From NCBI RefSeq assembly GCF_000177215.2, contig NZ_CM001368.1, forward strand, positions 868,001 through 932,000: a stretch of 64,000 nucleotides of DNA, given 5' to 3'. The notes beneath the pieces are model-generated. The model had not been told where the DNA came from. It saw only the letters and a program-made list of their open reading frames with translations, and did no database searches. Each line of letters opens with the position of its first letter. The first letter of the stretch is position 1. This DNA is from Solidesulfovibrio carbinoliphilus subsp. oakridgensis (GTDB lineage: Bacteria; Desulfobacterota; Desulfovibrionia; Desulfovibrionales; Desulfovibrionaceae). Position numbers and translations under genes: made by a program. Shown one piece after another: positions 26,028 through 34,473 of the stretch.

Positions 26028-27185
26028 CTAGAACATATCCTTCTCGCTCTCGGAAATCGTCTTCTCGATGACGTCCTTGAGTTCCTGGGGCAGCCCCATG
26101 ATGTCGACGTTCAAAAAGCCGCGCACGATGGTGGAAGTGGCCTCGTTCTCGTCAAGCCCCCGGGCCATCAGGTATTCGATCTCTTCCTGGGCGATCTTGC
26201 CGACGGCCGCCTCGTGGGACAGCTCCACGCCGTCCACCGAGCCGAGGAGTTCCGGGATGGCGTGGATGACGCCGCCGCCGAGGATGAGCCCCTTGCACTC
26301 CAGGTGCCCCTTGGCCGGCACGGAATTGCCGCCGATGAACCCCCGGGCCACGATGGTGCCGCCCGAGGCGATGGTGCGCGAGATGATCTCGCCCTTGGTG
26401 TCCGGGGCATTGAGTTCGATGCGGCTGCCGGAATCCACGTACGAGCCCTTGGGCGCGACGATGACGGAGTTGAACCGGGCCACGGCCCCTTTGCCGTTCA
26501 GGCGGATGGCCGGGTAGGACTGCAGGTCCTTGACGGGTTTGAGGAGGACGTAGTTGTTGATGAAGACGCCGCCCTCGTCCACCACGCCGCCGGTCCGGGG
26601 CCGCACCACCGTGGACTCGGCCCAGTTGTGGATCATGGTAAAGGTCAGCTTGGCGTTTTTGCCCACGAAAAATTCCGAGATGCCGAGGTGGGCCGCACCT
26701 TTGGAACCGTGGGCCACTGAACAGCCGGTGATGATGTGGAGTTCGGAATCGTCCTCCACGATGACCACGTTGTGGACGTTCTGGCCGACCATGTCGCCCT
26801 TGAGAAAAAGGCACGACTGCACCGGCTCGGTGATCTTGGCCCCTTTTTCCGTGCGCACGAAATAGCCGCCGTGCAGGTTCTCGGCGGCCGACCGGGTGAA
26901 CTCGTCCTTGTCCGGGTCGACCTGGGTCCAGAAGTAGCCGGGCAGGCCGTCGTACTTGGCCAGGGCTTCCTTGATGTCCAGGATCTCGACGCCTTTTTGC
27001 AGGCTCTTGCAGTGGACCCGGCCGTGGTCCACCTGCAGGTAGGTGCCGGCCCGTTCGCGCTCTTCCACATCCACGCCGGACATGAGCATCTCGGCCTTGT
27101 CCGCCGGGTCGAGCTGGCGCAGGTCGGCTATTTCGCCAAGCTGGGAGCCGCTGAACCGGAAATCCTTGAGATTGATCTTTTCCAT
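26028..27185 (-). CDS. sufB: SUF Fe-S assembly scaffold subunit (SufB/D family)
   Basis: 385 residues, the beta-helix core of the SufB/SufD family: VVIVEDDSELHIITGCSVAH, EFFVGKNAKLTFTMIHNW, and the closing SHEAAVGKIAQEEIEYLMARGLDENEA. With SufC 16 nt upstream it forms a two-gene SUF system of the minimal (SmsCB) type, in which a single SufB-like protein serves both scaffold roles. Cysteines are present in the core. No sufD, sufS, sufE or sufU is linked in the window, so the cysteine desulfurase must come from elsewhere. Confidence 0.9.
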   Translation of the reverse strand: MEKINLKDFRFSGSQLGEIADLRQLDPADKAEMLMSGVDVEERERAGTYLQVDHGRVHCKSLQKGVEILDIKEALAKYDGLPGYFWTQVDPDKDEFTRSAAENLHGGYFVRTEKGAKITEPVQSCLFLKGDMVGQNVHNVVIVEDDSELHIITGCSVAHGSKGAAHLGISEFFVGKNAKLTFTMIHNWAESTVVRPRTGGVVDEGGVFINNYVLLKPVKDLQSYPAIRLNGKGAVARFNSVIVAPKGSYVDSGSRIELNAPDTKGEIISRTIASGGTIVARGFIGGNSVPAKGHLECKGLILGGGVIHAIPELLGSVDGVELSHEAAVGKIAQEEIEYLMARGLDENEATSTIVRGFLNVDIMGLPQELKDVIEKTISESEKDMF

Positions 27186-27201
27186 GCCGCACTCCCTCTC
27201 G

Positions 27202-27963
27202 CTATTGCAGGCACCGGACGCATTCCTGGTAGCCGTAGTGGCCGATGTGGTCCAGGATGTCGCGGGGATTGGCCTCGCAGCACAGATGGCCGTTAAAAAG
27301 CACCTGTCCCCGGTCGGCGTTGACGTATTCGAGGATGTAGCCGGTGTGGGTGATGATGAGTCCGGACACCGGGCGCTTGCGCACCCGCTGCTCCTTCATG
27401 CTGGACCCGGCTCTCGGCTCAATGCCGCCGGTCAGGACCTCGCGGACCGTGGAGCCGATCAGCTTCATGTTTTCCAGGTCCACGCCGGACTCGGGTTCGT
27501 CGAAAAGGAGCAGGTAGGGCTTTTGGGCCATGAGCTGGAGGAGTTCGGACCGCTTGATCTCGCCGCCGGAAAAGCCGGCATTGATATCGCGCTCCAGGAA
27601 CTCGTCCATGTTGACCTTTTTCGCCAGCTTGTCCACGTCCACGTCGGCGTCGCGGGCGCACATGCCGACCAGATGGCGGGTTTTGAGGCCATGAATGGTC
27701 GGCGGACGCTGGAACGACATGCCGATGCCAAGACGGGCCCGCTCGTAGATCGGGGCGTGGGTGATGTCGTGGCCGCGAAAAAGGATGCGGCCTTTGGTGA
27801 TTTCGTAGTTGCCAAAGCCCATGAGGGTCATAAGCAAGGTGGTCTTGCCCGAACCGTTGGGGCCGAACAGGATGAAGGTTTCGTTCTCGGCGATGTGCAG
27901 GTTGATGCCGGAGAGCACTTGCCGGTCGCCGATTTTGACGTGCAGATCTTCGATGCGAAGCAT
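27202..27963 (-). CDS. sufC: SUF Fe-S assembly ATPase SufC
   Basis: 253-residue ABC ATPase with Walker A GPNGSGKT (34-41), the signature FSGGEIKR, Walker B LLLFDEPESGVD and the SufC-type switch His in IITHTG. SufC energises the SufB scaffold. The last residues GHYGYQECVRCLQ carry a CxxC (248-251), an extension seen in minimal SUF systems but not in Escherichia coli SufC. It is the first gene of the two-gene operon. Confidence 0.93.
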   Translation of the reverse strand: MLRIEDLHVKIGDRQVLSGINLHIAENETFILFGPNGSGKTTLLMTLMGFGNYEITKGRILFRGHDITHAPIYERARLGIGMSFQRPPTIHGLKTRHLVGMCARDADVDVDKLAKKVNMDEFLERDINAGFSGGEIKRSELLQLMAQKPYLLLFDEPESGVDLENMKLIGSTVREVLTGGIEPRAGSSMKEQRVRKRPVSGLIITHTGYILEYVNADRGQVLFNGHLCCEANPRDILDHIGHYGYQECVRCLQ

Positions 27964-28055
27964 GATTCCCTCGCTTTTTCGCGTCCGGGGGCGCGTTTCT
28001 CCGCCTGGGGTCTACGGAAAAAACCGGCTGAAGTCCACCAAGGAGGACGGCGGCC

Positions 28056-28086
28056 GGCCCGCGACCGGCAAAACCGGACGCGGGCC
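28056..28086 (-). terminator. Stem-loop 3' of the response regulator
   Basis: Arms ggcccgcgaccgg (28056-28068) and ccggacgcgggcc (28074-28086), one mismatch, 5-nt loop, four bases beyond the response-regulator stop. No U-run follows, so it may be a processing or pausing hairpin rather than a full terminator. Confidence 0.5.
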
Positions 28087-28089
28087 GGT

Positions 28090-28458
28090 TCAGTGGGAAT
28101 CGTAGGAGCGGATGATGGTGGCCAGTTCGTCGCAGTCGTAGGGCTTGGAAAGGTAGTCCCTGACGCCGAAGTGGGAGAAAAAGTCCAGGTGCTGGCGCAG
28201 GCCGTAGCCGGTCAGGACCACGATGGGAATGTCGGCGTACCAGCATTGCCCCTGGCGGACCCGGCCGATGAATTCACGGCCATCCACCTCGGGCAGGCGC
28301 ATGTCGAGCAGGACCAGGTCAAAGGCGTCGTGGTCCATGGCTTCGAGCGCCCGCTTGCCATCCGGCACGGACGTGATGATGTGCCCTTCTTCTTCCAAGG
28401 CCTGCCTGGCCAGGGTGGCGTGATTGGGATCATCCTCGGCGAGCAAAATATGCAACAT
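28090..28458 (-). CDS. Single-domain response regulator
   Basis: 122-residue CheY-like receiver: acidic pocket EDD (8-10), phosphoacceptor Asp52 in LVLLDMRLPEVDG, Thr in VVLTGYG and Lys in LSKPYD. There is no output domain, so it works by protein-protein contact. AGGGAGG stands nine bases before ATG 28458; a GTG two codons earlier is also open. It is an orphan; its kinase cannot be told from the context. Confidence 0.9.
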   Translation of the reverse strand: MLHILLAEDDPNHATLARQALEEEGHIITSVPDGKRALEAMDHDAFDLVLLDMRLPEVDGREFIGRVRQGQCWYADIPIVVLTGYGLRQHLDFFSHFGVRDYLSKPYDCDELATIIRSYDSH

Positions 28459-28607
28459 GGGCACAGCACCTCCCTTCTCTGCCAGAGCATGATCCGTGCC
28501 GGGGGATAGCCATTCCTGTTATCCTGTGAAACCAAGCGGTTTCCGACCCGGCCCCAGGCTGGGGGGCAAACCGATTGTCCTGAATTACTGTAAAGCAGGA
28601 AACTGGA

Positions 28608-29750
28608 TCACTCGCCGGACGTTGCGGCCAGGGGCGGCGCTGGCCGCCGGGCGGAGCGGCGGGCCCCGGTGGCCACGGCGTAGACCGCCGGAACCAGCCG
28701 GGACAAAACCTCGCCAAGGCCCCACAAGAGCACGATGACCGTCAGGCCCGAAAGCCAGTAAAAGGCGATCTGCTGGAGGTCGCCAACCGGTTTCCACACG
28801 GCCAGGAGCCGCGTCTGAAGGATGGACATGGTCGGTTCGTGGGCAAGATAGACGAAAAAGCTGTGCCGGGCCATGCTGTGGAGCACGGCGCTGTCGCGGA
28901 TAAAAGAAAAGGCCGAGATCCGCCAGAAAAAGACCAGGCCAAGCACGAGGTTGCACTTGAAAAGAAACAGGCGGACGCTGTCCACAGTGATGCCGAGGGG
29001 CTGGTGGGCGACCAACACGATGGTCAGGCCGACAAAGAGCCATGCGCCGGCCCGCTGCCACCACGAGACACCGGCCAGGGGCAGCCGGGTCCTGGCCAGA
29101 TAGCCGCCGAGGTAGAAGGCGAAGAAATCGCCGTAATAGGAGTATGGCGCGGGGTCCATGCCGGCCCAGAGCACGAACAGGGTGATGAGGCCGACGCCCG
29201 GGGCCTCCTTGAAAAAAAGGAGCAGCACCGGGGAAAGCAGGAAGACCACGAGCAGATCGCGCAGAAACCACAGGGGATAGTTGACCGGGGTGGTGCCGAG
29301 GCCAAGGATCTTGGTGACGAGCCCTTCGGACTGGAGAAAACCCCACGAGCCCATCATCTCGATGCTGCCGACGCAATAGAACCAGGCCGCGAGCAGGCCA
29401 TTGAAGAGCACGTAGGGAATGAGGAGCGAGATGAATTTGCTGCGCACCATCTCACCGTAAGCCGGCAGGGTCAGCTCGAACTTGCGCAGGAAAAGAAAGC
29501 CGGAAATGGTGAAAAAAAGCGGCACAGCCACGAAATCCACGTGCCCGTTCAGGATATTGACCATGAGATCGGCCACCGGTCCCGTGCCGCCGGAATCGGC
29601 GATGCGCACGGTGATGCCCCGGGCGCCGTGGGCCAGGACGATCAGGCCGATGAGGATGATGCGCAAGATGTCGATGCGCTTGGAAACATCGCGGTCAATG
29701 GGCTCCCGGACCGGCCCGAGCAGGAAGGACGGCTTGACGGCATCGTTCAC
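28608..29750 (-). CDS. Acyltransferase 3 family integral membrane protein, second copy
   Basis: 380 residues with about ten hydrophobic helices. The start (RDVSKRIDILRIILIGLIVLAHG), VPLFFTISGFLFLR, and YPLWFLRDLLVVFLLSPVLL parallel the protein at 2.2-3.3 kb, so the two are paralogues. The likely start is a GTG at 29750, with AGGAG eight bases upstream; an ATG much further up gives a low-complexity extension. The acyl acceptor is unknown. Confidence 0.82.
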   Translation of the reverse strand: MNDAVKPSFLLGPVREPIDRDVSKRIDILRIILIGLIVLAHGARGITVRIADSGGTGPVADLMVNILNGHVDFVAVPLFFTISGFLFLRKFELTLPAYGEMVRSKFISLLIPYVLFNGLLAAWFYCVGSIEMMGSWGFLQSEGLVTKILGLGTTPVNYPLWFLRDLLVVFLLSPVLLLFFKEAPGVGLITLFVLWAGMDPAPYSYYGDFFAFYLGGYLARTRLPLAGVSWWQRAGAWLFVGLTIVLVAHQPLGITVDSVRLFLFKCNLVLGLVFFWRISAFSFIRDSAVLHSMARHSFFVYLAHEPTMSILQTRLLAVWKPVGDLQQIAFYWLSGLTVIVLLWGLGEVLSRLVPAVYAVATGARRSARRPAPPLAATSGE

Positions 29751-30006
29751 GGACAGAACTCCTGGTATTGCCAAGGCTTCACGCGGCGGGTGCCCGGCTT
29801 CGAGGCCGGGACGAGGGCGGCCACCGGGCCCGGACATGACAACGGCCGGCCGCGGGCCATTGCGGCCGGGCGCTTTCGCAGGGAAACCTGTTTCGGGTTA
29901 TTGTCGTTGCCAGAGGGTGCCGGCGGCAGGCCACGCGCCCCCGGGCCAGGACCCGATCGCCGGGGAACCATGGTCCCGAGGGATGTGCCACGCCTTTGCG
30001 GGGGAA

Positions 30007-30210
30007 TCAATGGGCGTAGGCGAGCATCTTTTTCAAACGGCTTTCCGTGATGGCATAGCCCTCTTCCCGGAGGATGCGCACGAAGCATTCGATGACGGAC
30101 TGGGTGGCAAAGGCCTTGTTGGTGATGCTTGACGTATGCATGATCTCCCTGAGCACCAGATCGATCATGTAGATGCAGTGCGCCACATCCTTCATATCCT
30201 TTTGCGGCAT
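30007..30210 (-). CDS. Small protein of unknown function
   Basis: 67 residues, helical, hydrophilic, with DVAHCIYMIDLVLREIMHTS and CFVRILREEGYAITESRLKK. AGAAGGA lies before the ATG at 30210. It sits between the second acyltransferase and another small unknown gene on the same strand. I do not recognise the family. Confidence 0.55.
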   Translation of the reverse strand: MPQKDMKDVAHCIYMIDLVLREIMHTSSITNKAFATQSVIECFVRILREEGYAITESRLKKMLAYAH

Positions 30211-30278
30211 GGTCCTTCTTCCAGCGGCGGCGGATAGGCCGGTCCGGTCGGTCGACCGGGCATACGTGAGGGCAACGG

Positions 30279-30572
30279 CTATTCGATTTCCACGGACACG
30301 GTCTGCTTGACGCGCACGCCGTCGACCAGGCCCTGGCGGTAGGCCATGGCCACGTAATCGCGGCGGATGCGGTCGCACAGTTGCGGGATATCCTCGGCCA
30401 GCTGCCGGAGGCGTTCGTTTTCCTGCCCCTCGGCCAGTTCCTGGAGTTCGGCCATCAGGCTGCCCAGTTCGTTCATGCGGGCGGCCATTTCTTCGTCCAC
30501 GGTCTGGGCATCGATCAGATCCTCGATCCTGCTTCGGATCATGTCCGGCAGGCACGCCTTGATGCTTTCCAT
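30279..30572 (-). CDS. Small protein of unknown function, coiled-coil-like
   Basis: 97 residues, strongly helical with heptad-like Leu/Met spacing (MNELGSLMAELQELAEGQEN, then RLRQLAEDIPQLCDRIRRDY). The start MESIKACLP follows GGTGGGA. It is 68 nt upstream of the 67-residue gene on the same strand. No family is recognised. Confidence 0.55.
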   Translation of the reverse strand: MESIKACLPDMIRSRIEDLIDAQTVDEEMAARMNELGSLMAELQELAEGQENERLRQLAEDIPQLCDRIRRDYVAMAYRQGLVDGVRVKQTVSVEIE

Positions 30573-30700
30573 GTCCCACCCCCTTGGCCGATGTTTCCAA
30601 CCGGCCGATTCGTCCGGCAGTCGGCCGGACAGGCTTGGCACGATGGTAGGGGTATACCGCAGAAGCGAGCCGGTGTAAAATCGGCAGGCAAAATCGCCTG

Positions 30701-30783
30701 GTGTGGCGTTCGCTAAAAAATATGTTACTATTTAACTATGTTATTCTCAAAATTCGTATGCACGGATTTCGAGAACGCGACAC
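30701..30783. mobile_element. Miniature inverted-repeat element, copy A
   Basis: 83-bp AT-rich element bounded by imperfect inverted ends gtgtggcgttcgc (30701-30713) and gagaacgcgacac (30771-30783). On the minus strand it begins GTGTCGCGTTCTCGAA and matches the first ~40 bases of the element at 37396-37499. Its right end overlaps the stop codon of the ADP-ribosylglycohydrolase gene by one base. It has no coding capacity, so movement, if any, would need a transposase supplied elsewhere. No target-site duplication is obvious. Confidence 0.6.
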
Positions 30784-31690
30784 TAGGACACGATGGCGGC
30801 CAGGTCCCGCTCGATGGCGGCGCGGGCGGCCAGCCCGTCGAGCCAGGCCTTGGGTATCGCCGCCCGGCCGTGGGCCGCGCCGAGGATCATGCCGGCGAGC
30901 ATCCCCCGGGCGGCGCTGTCTCCGCCGGCCATGACGTTTTCCGTCAGGCAGGCGGCCAGATCGCGCTCATGCCGGACGACGAGGTGGATGACCCCGGGCA
31001 TGGCCTCGTCGATCCGGCAGGTCTGGCCAAGCCGGCCGATGGCCGTGACCGTGTCCTCGGCGGCGGAATCCAGGCCCTGGGCCAACCACCGGTCGATGGG
31101 GGCGCTGGCATACCCGGCCTCCCGGGCCGCCTCGAGGGCGGCCCGGGGGATTTGCCGCCGAGCACGCCCCAGGCCGTACGGGCAAAAAATTCGGCCGCCT
31201 CGATGACCTGGGCGTGGTTGTGGGTCATCTTGGTCTGGGAACGGACCGCCTCGACCAGGGCTTCCAAATTATGGCGCAGGGCGCAGACCAGGGGAGCCAC
31301 CCGGCTGGCGCCGGCCAAATCCGTGGAATTGGAACCTGAATTGTGCGGCCCCTCTCCGAAATCAAAAATCTTGAGCGTCATGCGGGTGGCCCCGTCGATG
31401 TACCCGTCGTAGGCGGTCATGCGTTCCCGCCACTTGCGGGCGAAGTCGTCGAGGTCGAAATTCCCCCGCTCGGCCAGGGACCGCAGCAACACCAGGGTCT
31501 GGTCGCCGTAATGGGTCTGGTCGCCGGCCCGTTTCCCGCTGTGGTAGCCGCCCGCAGGCGGATCGAGATACCCCGTCACGCGGCCGTGCCGCCTGGCCAG
31601 GGCCGTTGGATCGTATTCCCAATGCGCCCCCAGGGCCAGGGCGTCCCCAGTCAACGAGGCCAGAACCATGGCTTTTGCTTTCTCGGACAT
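30783..31690 (-). pseudogene. ADP-ribosylglycohydrolase-like gene with a frameshift
   Basis: The N-terminal part (SLTGDALALGAHWEYD and YGDQTLVLLRSL) and the C-terminal part (GGDSAARGMLAGMILGAAHG) both fit the ADP-ribosylglycohydrolase family but lie in different frames. The switch falls at a run of five G (31145-31149, C on the coding strand). One extra base would restore a single 302-residue reading frame through PRAALEAAREAGYASAPIDR. GGAGG precedes ATG 31690. It may be a true pseudogene, a phase-variable tract, a programmed frameshift or a sequencing error. Confidence 0.8.
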
Positions 31691-31866
31691 ACTGCCTCCG
31701 ATATGCTGCTGCCCAGAGCCTACCCTTTTCGTCTGAAATAACCAAGATCCTTGACGCACGGGCCCGTGTCGATGGGGAAAAACGCCGTCAGGCGCGGCCG
31801 CGTCCGGGCCACGGCAGTCGGACGGGCGTGGGGAGCCTCGCCGCCGCGGACCAATGCCATGGCCCC

Positions 31867-31901
31867 GGCCATCTGACTGTCCAATTTTCCGCGACCACCT
31901 C
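31867..31901. repeat. 35-bp direct repeat, copy 1
   Basis: Contains ctgactgtccaattttccgc and is identical to 31938-31972, 71 bp later. AT-richer than its flanks and possibly the end of a lost insertion sequence; this origin is inference. Confidence 0.85.
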
Positions 31902-31937
31902 TCTGCAGATGCCGGAACCCGAAGCCGCTGCCCTCAC

Positions 31938-31972
31938 GGCCATCTGACTGTCCAATTTTCCGCGACCACCTC
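31938..31972. repeat. 35-bp direct repeat, copy 2
   Basis: Perfect copy of 31867-31901. The 36 bases between the copies show no other feature. Confidence 0.85.
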
Positions 31973-32052
31973 AGGGCAAGAAACTGGAGCAAGCCCTGGA
32001 CATGACTTGGCGGATATTCCTGTAGGACAAATACAGGACGACGCCCACGATC

Positions 32053-32078
32053 AAGCCCCGCTCCGGCGGGGCTTTTCG
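32053..32078 (+). terminator. Terminator-like hairpin near the repeats
   Basis: aagccccgc / gcggggctt arms with a 4-nt loop and a short T run (ttttcgttt). No gene ends immediately before it, so it may be the remnant of a lost transcription unit. Confidence 0.6.
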
Positions 32079-32172
32079 TTTCCCCGCCCCGAGGCGGCAA
32101 TGGCCCTTCGGCGAGGCAGGCGCAGGGAAGGAATGGGCGAAGATCAGACCGTCCATGGCCTGCCCCAAACGA

Positions 32173-32210
32173 ACAGAGCCCCAAAAGTTGCACACTTTTT
32201 GGGGCTCTGT
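32173..32210. terminator. Long hairpin downstream of tRNA-Leu
   Basis: acagagccccaaaagt (32173-32188) pairs with actttttggggctctgt (32194-32210), with one bulged T. It lies about 70 nt beyond the 3' end of tRNA-Leu in the minus direction and may end the tRNA transcript. Confidence 0.6.
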
Positions 32211-32279
32211 TGGGATAGTTTCAGACGGGCGTAAATATTGAGGACAGCGAGAAGAAGAATTTTCTCTATAAAATCAGTT

Positions 32280-32364
32280 TGGTGCGAGAGGGGGGGCTCG
32301 AACCCCCATACCTTTCGGTGCCAGATCCTAAGTCTGGTGCGTCTCCCAGTTCCGCCACTCTCGC
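32280..32364 (-). tRNA. tRNA-Leu (anticodon UAG)
   Basis: Cloverleaf on the minus strand: acceptor stem GCGAGAG/CTCTCGC, anticodon stem CCAGA/TCTGG around the loop CTTAGGA (anticodon TAG), a long variable arm as in leucine tRNAs, a T arm with GGTTCGAGC, discriminator A and an encoded CCA (32282-32280). Length 85. Confidence 0.95.
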
Positions 32365-32521
32365 ACGGCCCGCCAGGCTACGGGCGGAATTTTCTACGCG
32401 AACGCCGCCGGATGCACAAGGGGTGAATCGCGGGGTGAACCAAAAACTGGATACATCTCCGACAGATGCCCGTTTCTCCGGCATGCTCTCAGGCATCGGC
32501 CGAAAAAAGGGTCCCTCGCGG

Positions 32522-33349
32522 TCAAGCCTCGCCCAACAACCGCAGGTACGGGGCCAGGTGGTTGACCGGCCCGTCGCCGCGGCCCAGGTCATAGGCCGCG
32601 AGCAGGGCCTCCTGCAGGTAGTCTCTCCCTGCCTCCACGGCTTCCGGCAGCGCCTTGCCGCGGGCCAGATGGGCGGCGATGGCCGCCGACAGAGTGCAGC
32701 CCGTGCCGTGGGTGTTGCGGGTCGGGACATGGGGCCGGACGTATTCCCGGACAAGCCCCTGCCCCGTGACGAGCAGGTCCGTGACCAAGGCCCGGCCCGG
32801 ATCGCCGGACGCCTCAAAATGGCCGCCTTTGAGCAACACGGCCTTGGCGCCAAGGGCGAGCAGCCGAACGGCTGCGGTTCTGGCCTCGGCCGGGCTGTTT
32901 ATGGCCATGCCGGCAAGGAGTTCGGCCTCGTGGCGGTTCGGGGTCAGGAGATCAGCCAGGGGCAGGATGCGGGCGATCAAGGCGGCCACGGCCTCGGGCA
33001 AGAGGAGTCTTGCTCCGGACTGGGCCACGCAGACCGGGTCCACCACCAGCGGAAAATCCTTGTCCGCCAGCGCATCGGCCACAGCCTCGATAATGGGGGC
33101 GGAAAAAAGCATCCCGGTCTTGGCGGCGCGGATGGGAAAATCGTCCAGGACCGCGCGCAACTGCGCGGCCACGAATCCGGGCGACGGAGCCTCGATGGCG
33201 GTCACGGCCCGGGTGTTCTGGGCGGTCAGGGCGGTGATGGCCGACAGGCCATAACAGCCCTGCATCATGAAGGTCTTGAGGTCGGCCTGGATGCCGGCCC
33301 CGCCGCCGGAATCCGACCCGGCCACGGTCAATACGCATGGCGGCTGCAT
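32522..33349 (-). CDS. thiD: Hydroxymethylpyrimidine / phosphomethylpyrimidine kinase
   Basis: 275-residue ribokinase-fold kinase that phosphorylates HMP and HMP-P for thiamine pyrophosphate synthesis. Motifs: [16 protein letters not shown] (from residue 11), [22 protein letters not shown] and the catalytic anion-hole GTGCTLS (215-221). GGGAGAAAAG precedes the ATG. No TPP riboswitch-like sequence was seen upstream. No other thiamine gene is adjacent. Confidence 0.93.
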   Translation of the reverse strand: MQPPCVLTVAGSDSGGGAGIQADLKTFMMQGCYGLSAITALTAQNTRAVTAIEAPSPGFVAAQLRAVLDDFPIRAAKTGMLFSAPIIEAVADALADKDFPLVVDPVCVAQSGARLLLPEAVAALIARILPLADLLTPNRHEAELLAGMAINSPAEARTAAVRLLALGAKAVLLKGGHFEASGDPGRALVTDLLVTGQGLVREYVRPHVPTRNTHGTGCTLSAAIAAHLARGKALPEAVEAGRDYLQEALLAAYDLGRGDGPVNHLAPYLRLLGEA

Positions 33350-33471
33350 GACTTTTCTCCCAAAGACCCGTTCAAAATAGGAAAGGCATTGCCGTCTTTT
33401 TTGCCGGCAACCAGGGCGATGGACGGGCGAAGGCCACGCCGCCCGGTGTGGTCGCCCCGCTCCATACCCCG

Positions 33472-34428
33472 CTAGTCCAAGGCTTCGTCGCTCTCGCGGA
33501 TCTTGCGCAGGCTGAGTCCGCTTTTGGCCAGGATGAGCAGGCCCGCCACGGTCACCGGGATGTACTGGACCATATGCAGGATGAGCCCGGCGGCCAGGGC
33601 CTGGGTCTGGTCCACACCGAAAAGACCGAGGGAAAAGACGACGGCCGCTTCGAAGACGCCAAGGGCCCCGGGTGAGGACGGCATGGCCATGCCGAGCGAC
33701 GAGATGACGAAGACCGCCGCCACCTGGCCCCAGGTGAGGGACAGCTTGGCCACCCACAAGAGGACCAGGAAGGTGGAACTGGCGTAACAGATCCAACAAA
33801 CGACGGTGTAAAGCCCAAGCAGCGTCAGAAAGGTGGGCGTGACGCCGTGCAGGACCTGCAACTTGAGTTCGGCCAAAAACTCGGCCAACCGGTTCGACGG
33901 CATCTTGGCAATGAGCCGGCCGACGAAATCCGGATAGGTCCGCACCACCCACAGGGCCACCCAGATGCCGCCGACCGCTCCGGCCAAGGGCACGAAGGCC
34001 ATGCGCAGCTTGAAGTGGAAGGCCACCACCAGGCCCATGGCCAGAATGGCGTTGAGGTCGAAAAACCGCTCCCAAAAGACCATGGTAATGCTTCGGGACA
34101 GGGAGAACCGGCACTCCCGGCGCAGGTAAAAGGCCTTGGCCAGCTCGCCGAGCTTGGCCGGCACGATGTTGTTGACGGCCATGGACATGAGAAAGGCCTT
34201 GAAGCACAGCCAGTTGCCGGCGACGAATCCGGAAAGGAAATTGAGCCGCAAGGCCATGACCGCGTAGCCGACAAAGGAGAAGGCCGTGGTCCAGACCAGG
34301 GCCACGTCGTCGTAGCGGACAAGCGTGCTCCATAATTGGGCGAAATCGATGCCCCAGAAGGCATAGACCAGACAGCCGACCACAAGGGCCAGCCGGAGAA
34401 AGAAGCCGGCGGCTTTTTTTAGGACCAT
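33472..34428 (-). CDS. Flippase-like membrane protein (YbhN / LPG-synthase TM domain family)
   Basis: 318 residues with eight or so hydrophobic helices and the family patterns GYAVMALRLNFLS, NNIVPAKLGELAKAFYLRRE (the conserved PARLGE-like motif) and SSLGMAMPSSPGALGVFEAA. This is the transmembrane domain family related to lysylphosphatidylglycerol synthase and glycolipid flippases. A role in lipid or glycan handling is likely but the substrate is unknown. Confidence 0.88.
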   Translation of the reverse strand: MVLKKAAGFFLRLALVVGCLVYAFWGIDFAQLWSTLVRYDDVALVWTTAFSFVGYAVMALRLNFLSGFVAGNWLCFKAFLMSMAVNNIVPAKLGELAKAFYLRRECRFSLSRSITMVFWERFFDLNAILAMGLVVAFHFKLRMAFVPLAGAVGGIWVALWVVRTYPDFVGRLIAKMPSNRLAEFLAELKLQVLHGVTPTFLTLLGLYTVVCWICYASSTFLVLLWVAKLSLTWGQVAAVFVISSLGMAMPSSPGALGVFEAAVVFSLGLFGVDQTQALAAGLILHMVQYIPVTVAGLLILAKSGLSLRKIRESDEALD

Positions 34429-34473
34429 TGCGGATTGCCCCTGCGTCGGACAGGGAGGAGGCCCTTCCCGTGT

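Larger units (their letters stand above)
31691..32279. other. Accessory-looking interval between a broken gene and tRNA-Leu
   Basis: No gene is supported. It contains two copies of a 35-bp sequence and two hairpins (listed separately), next to the 3' end of tRNA-Leu. This is a common position for insertions, but no transposase or integrase fragment is recognisable. Confidence 0.6.

Noticed and set aside
30783-31759. Two separate genes for the ADP-ribosylglycohydrolase parts
   Set aside because: The two frames carry the N- and C-terminal motifs of one family and would join with one added base in a homopolymer; a single broken gene is simpler.
31691-32279. Integrase or transposase gene beside tRNA-Leu
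   Set aside because: No frame in this interval has transposase or recombinase motifs; only short repeats and hairpins are present.
33350-33471. TPP riboswitch ahead of thiD
   Set aside because: The short leader lacks the CUGAGA-type and other conserved parts of the TPP aptamer.
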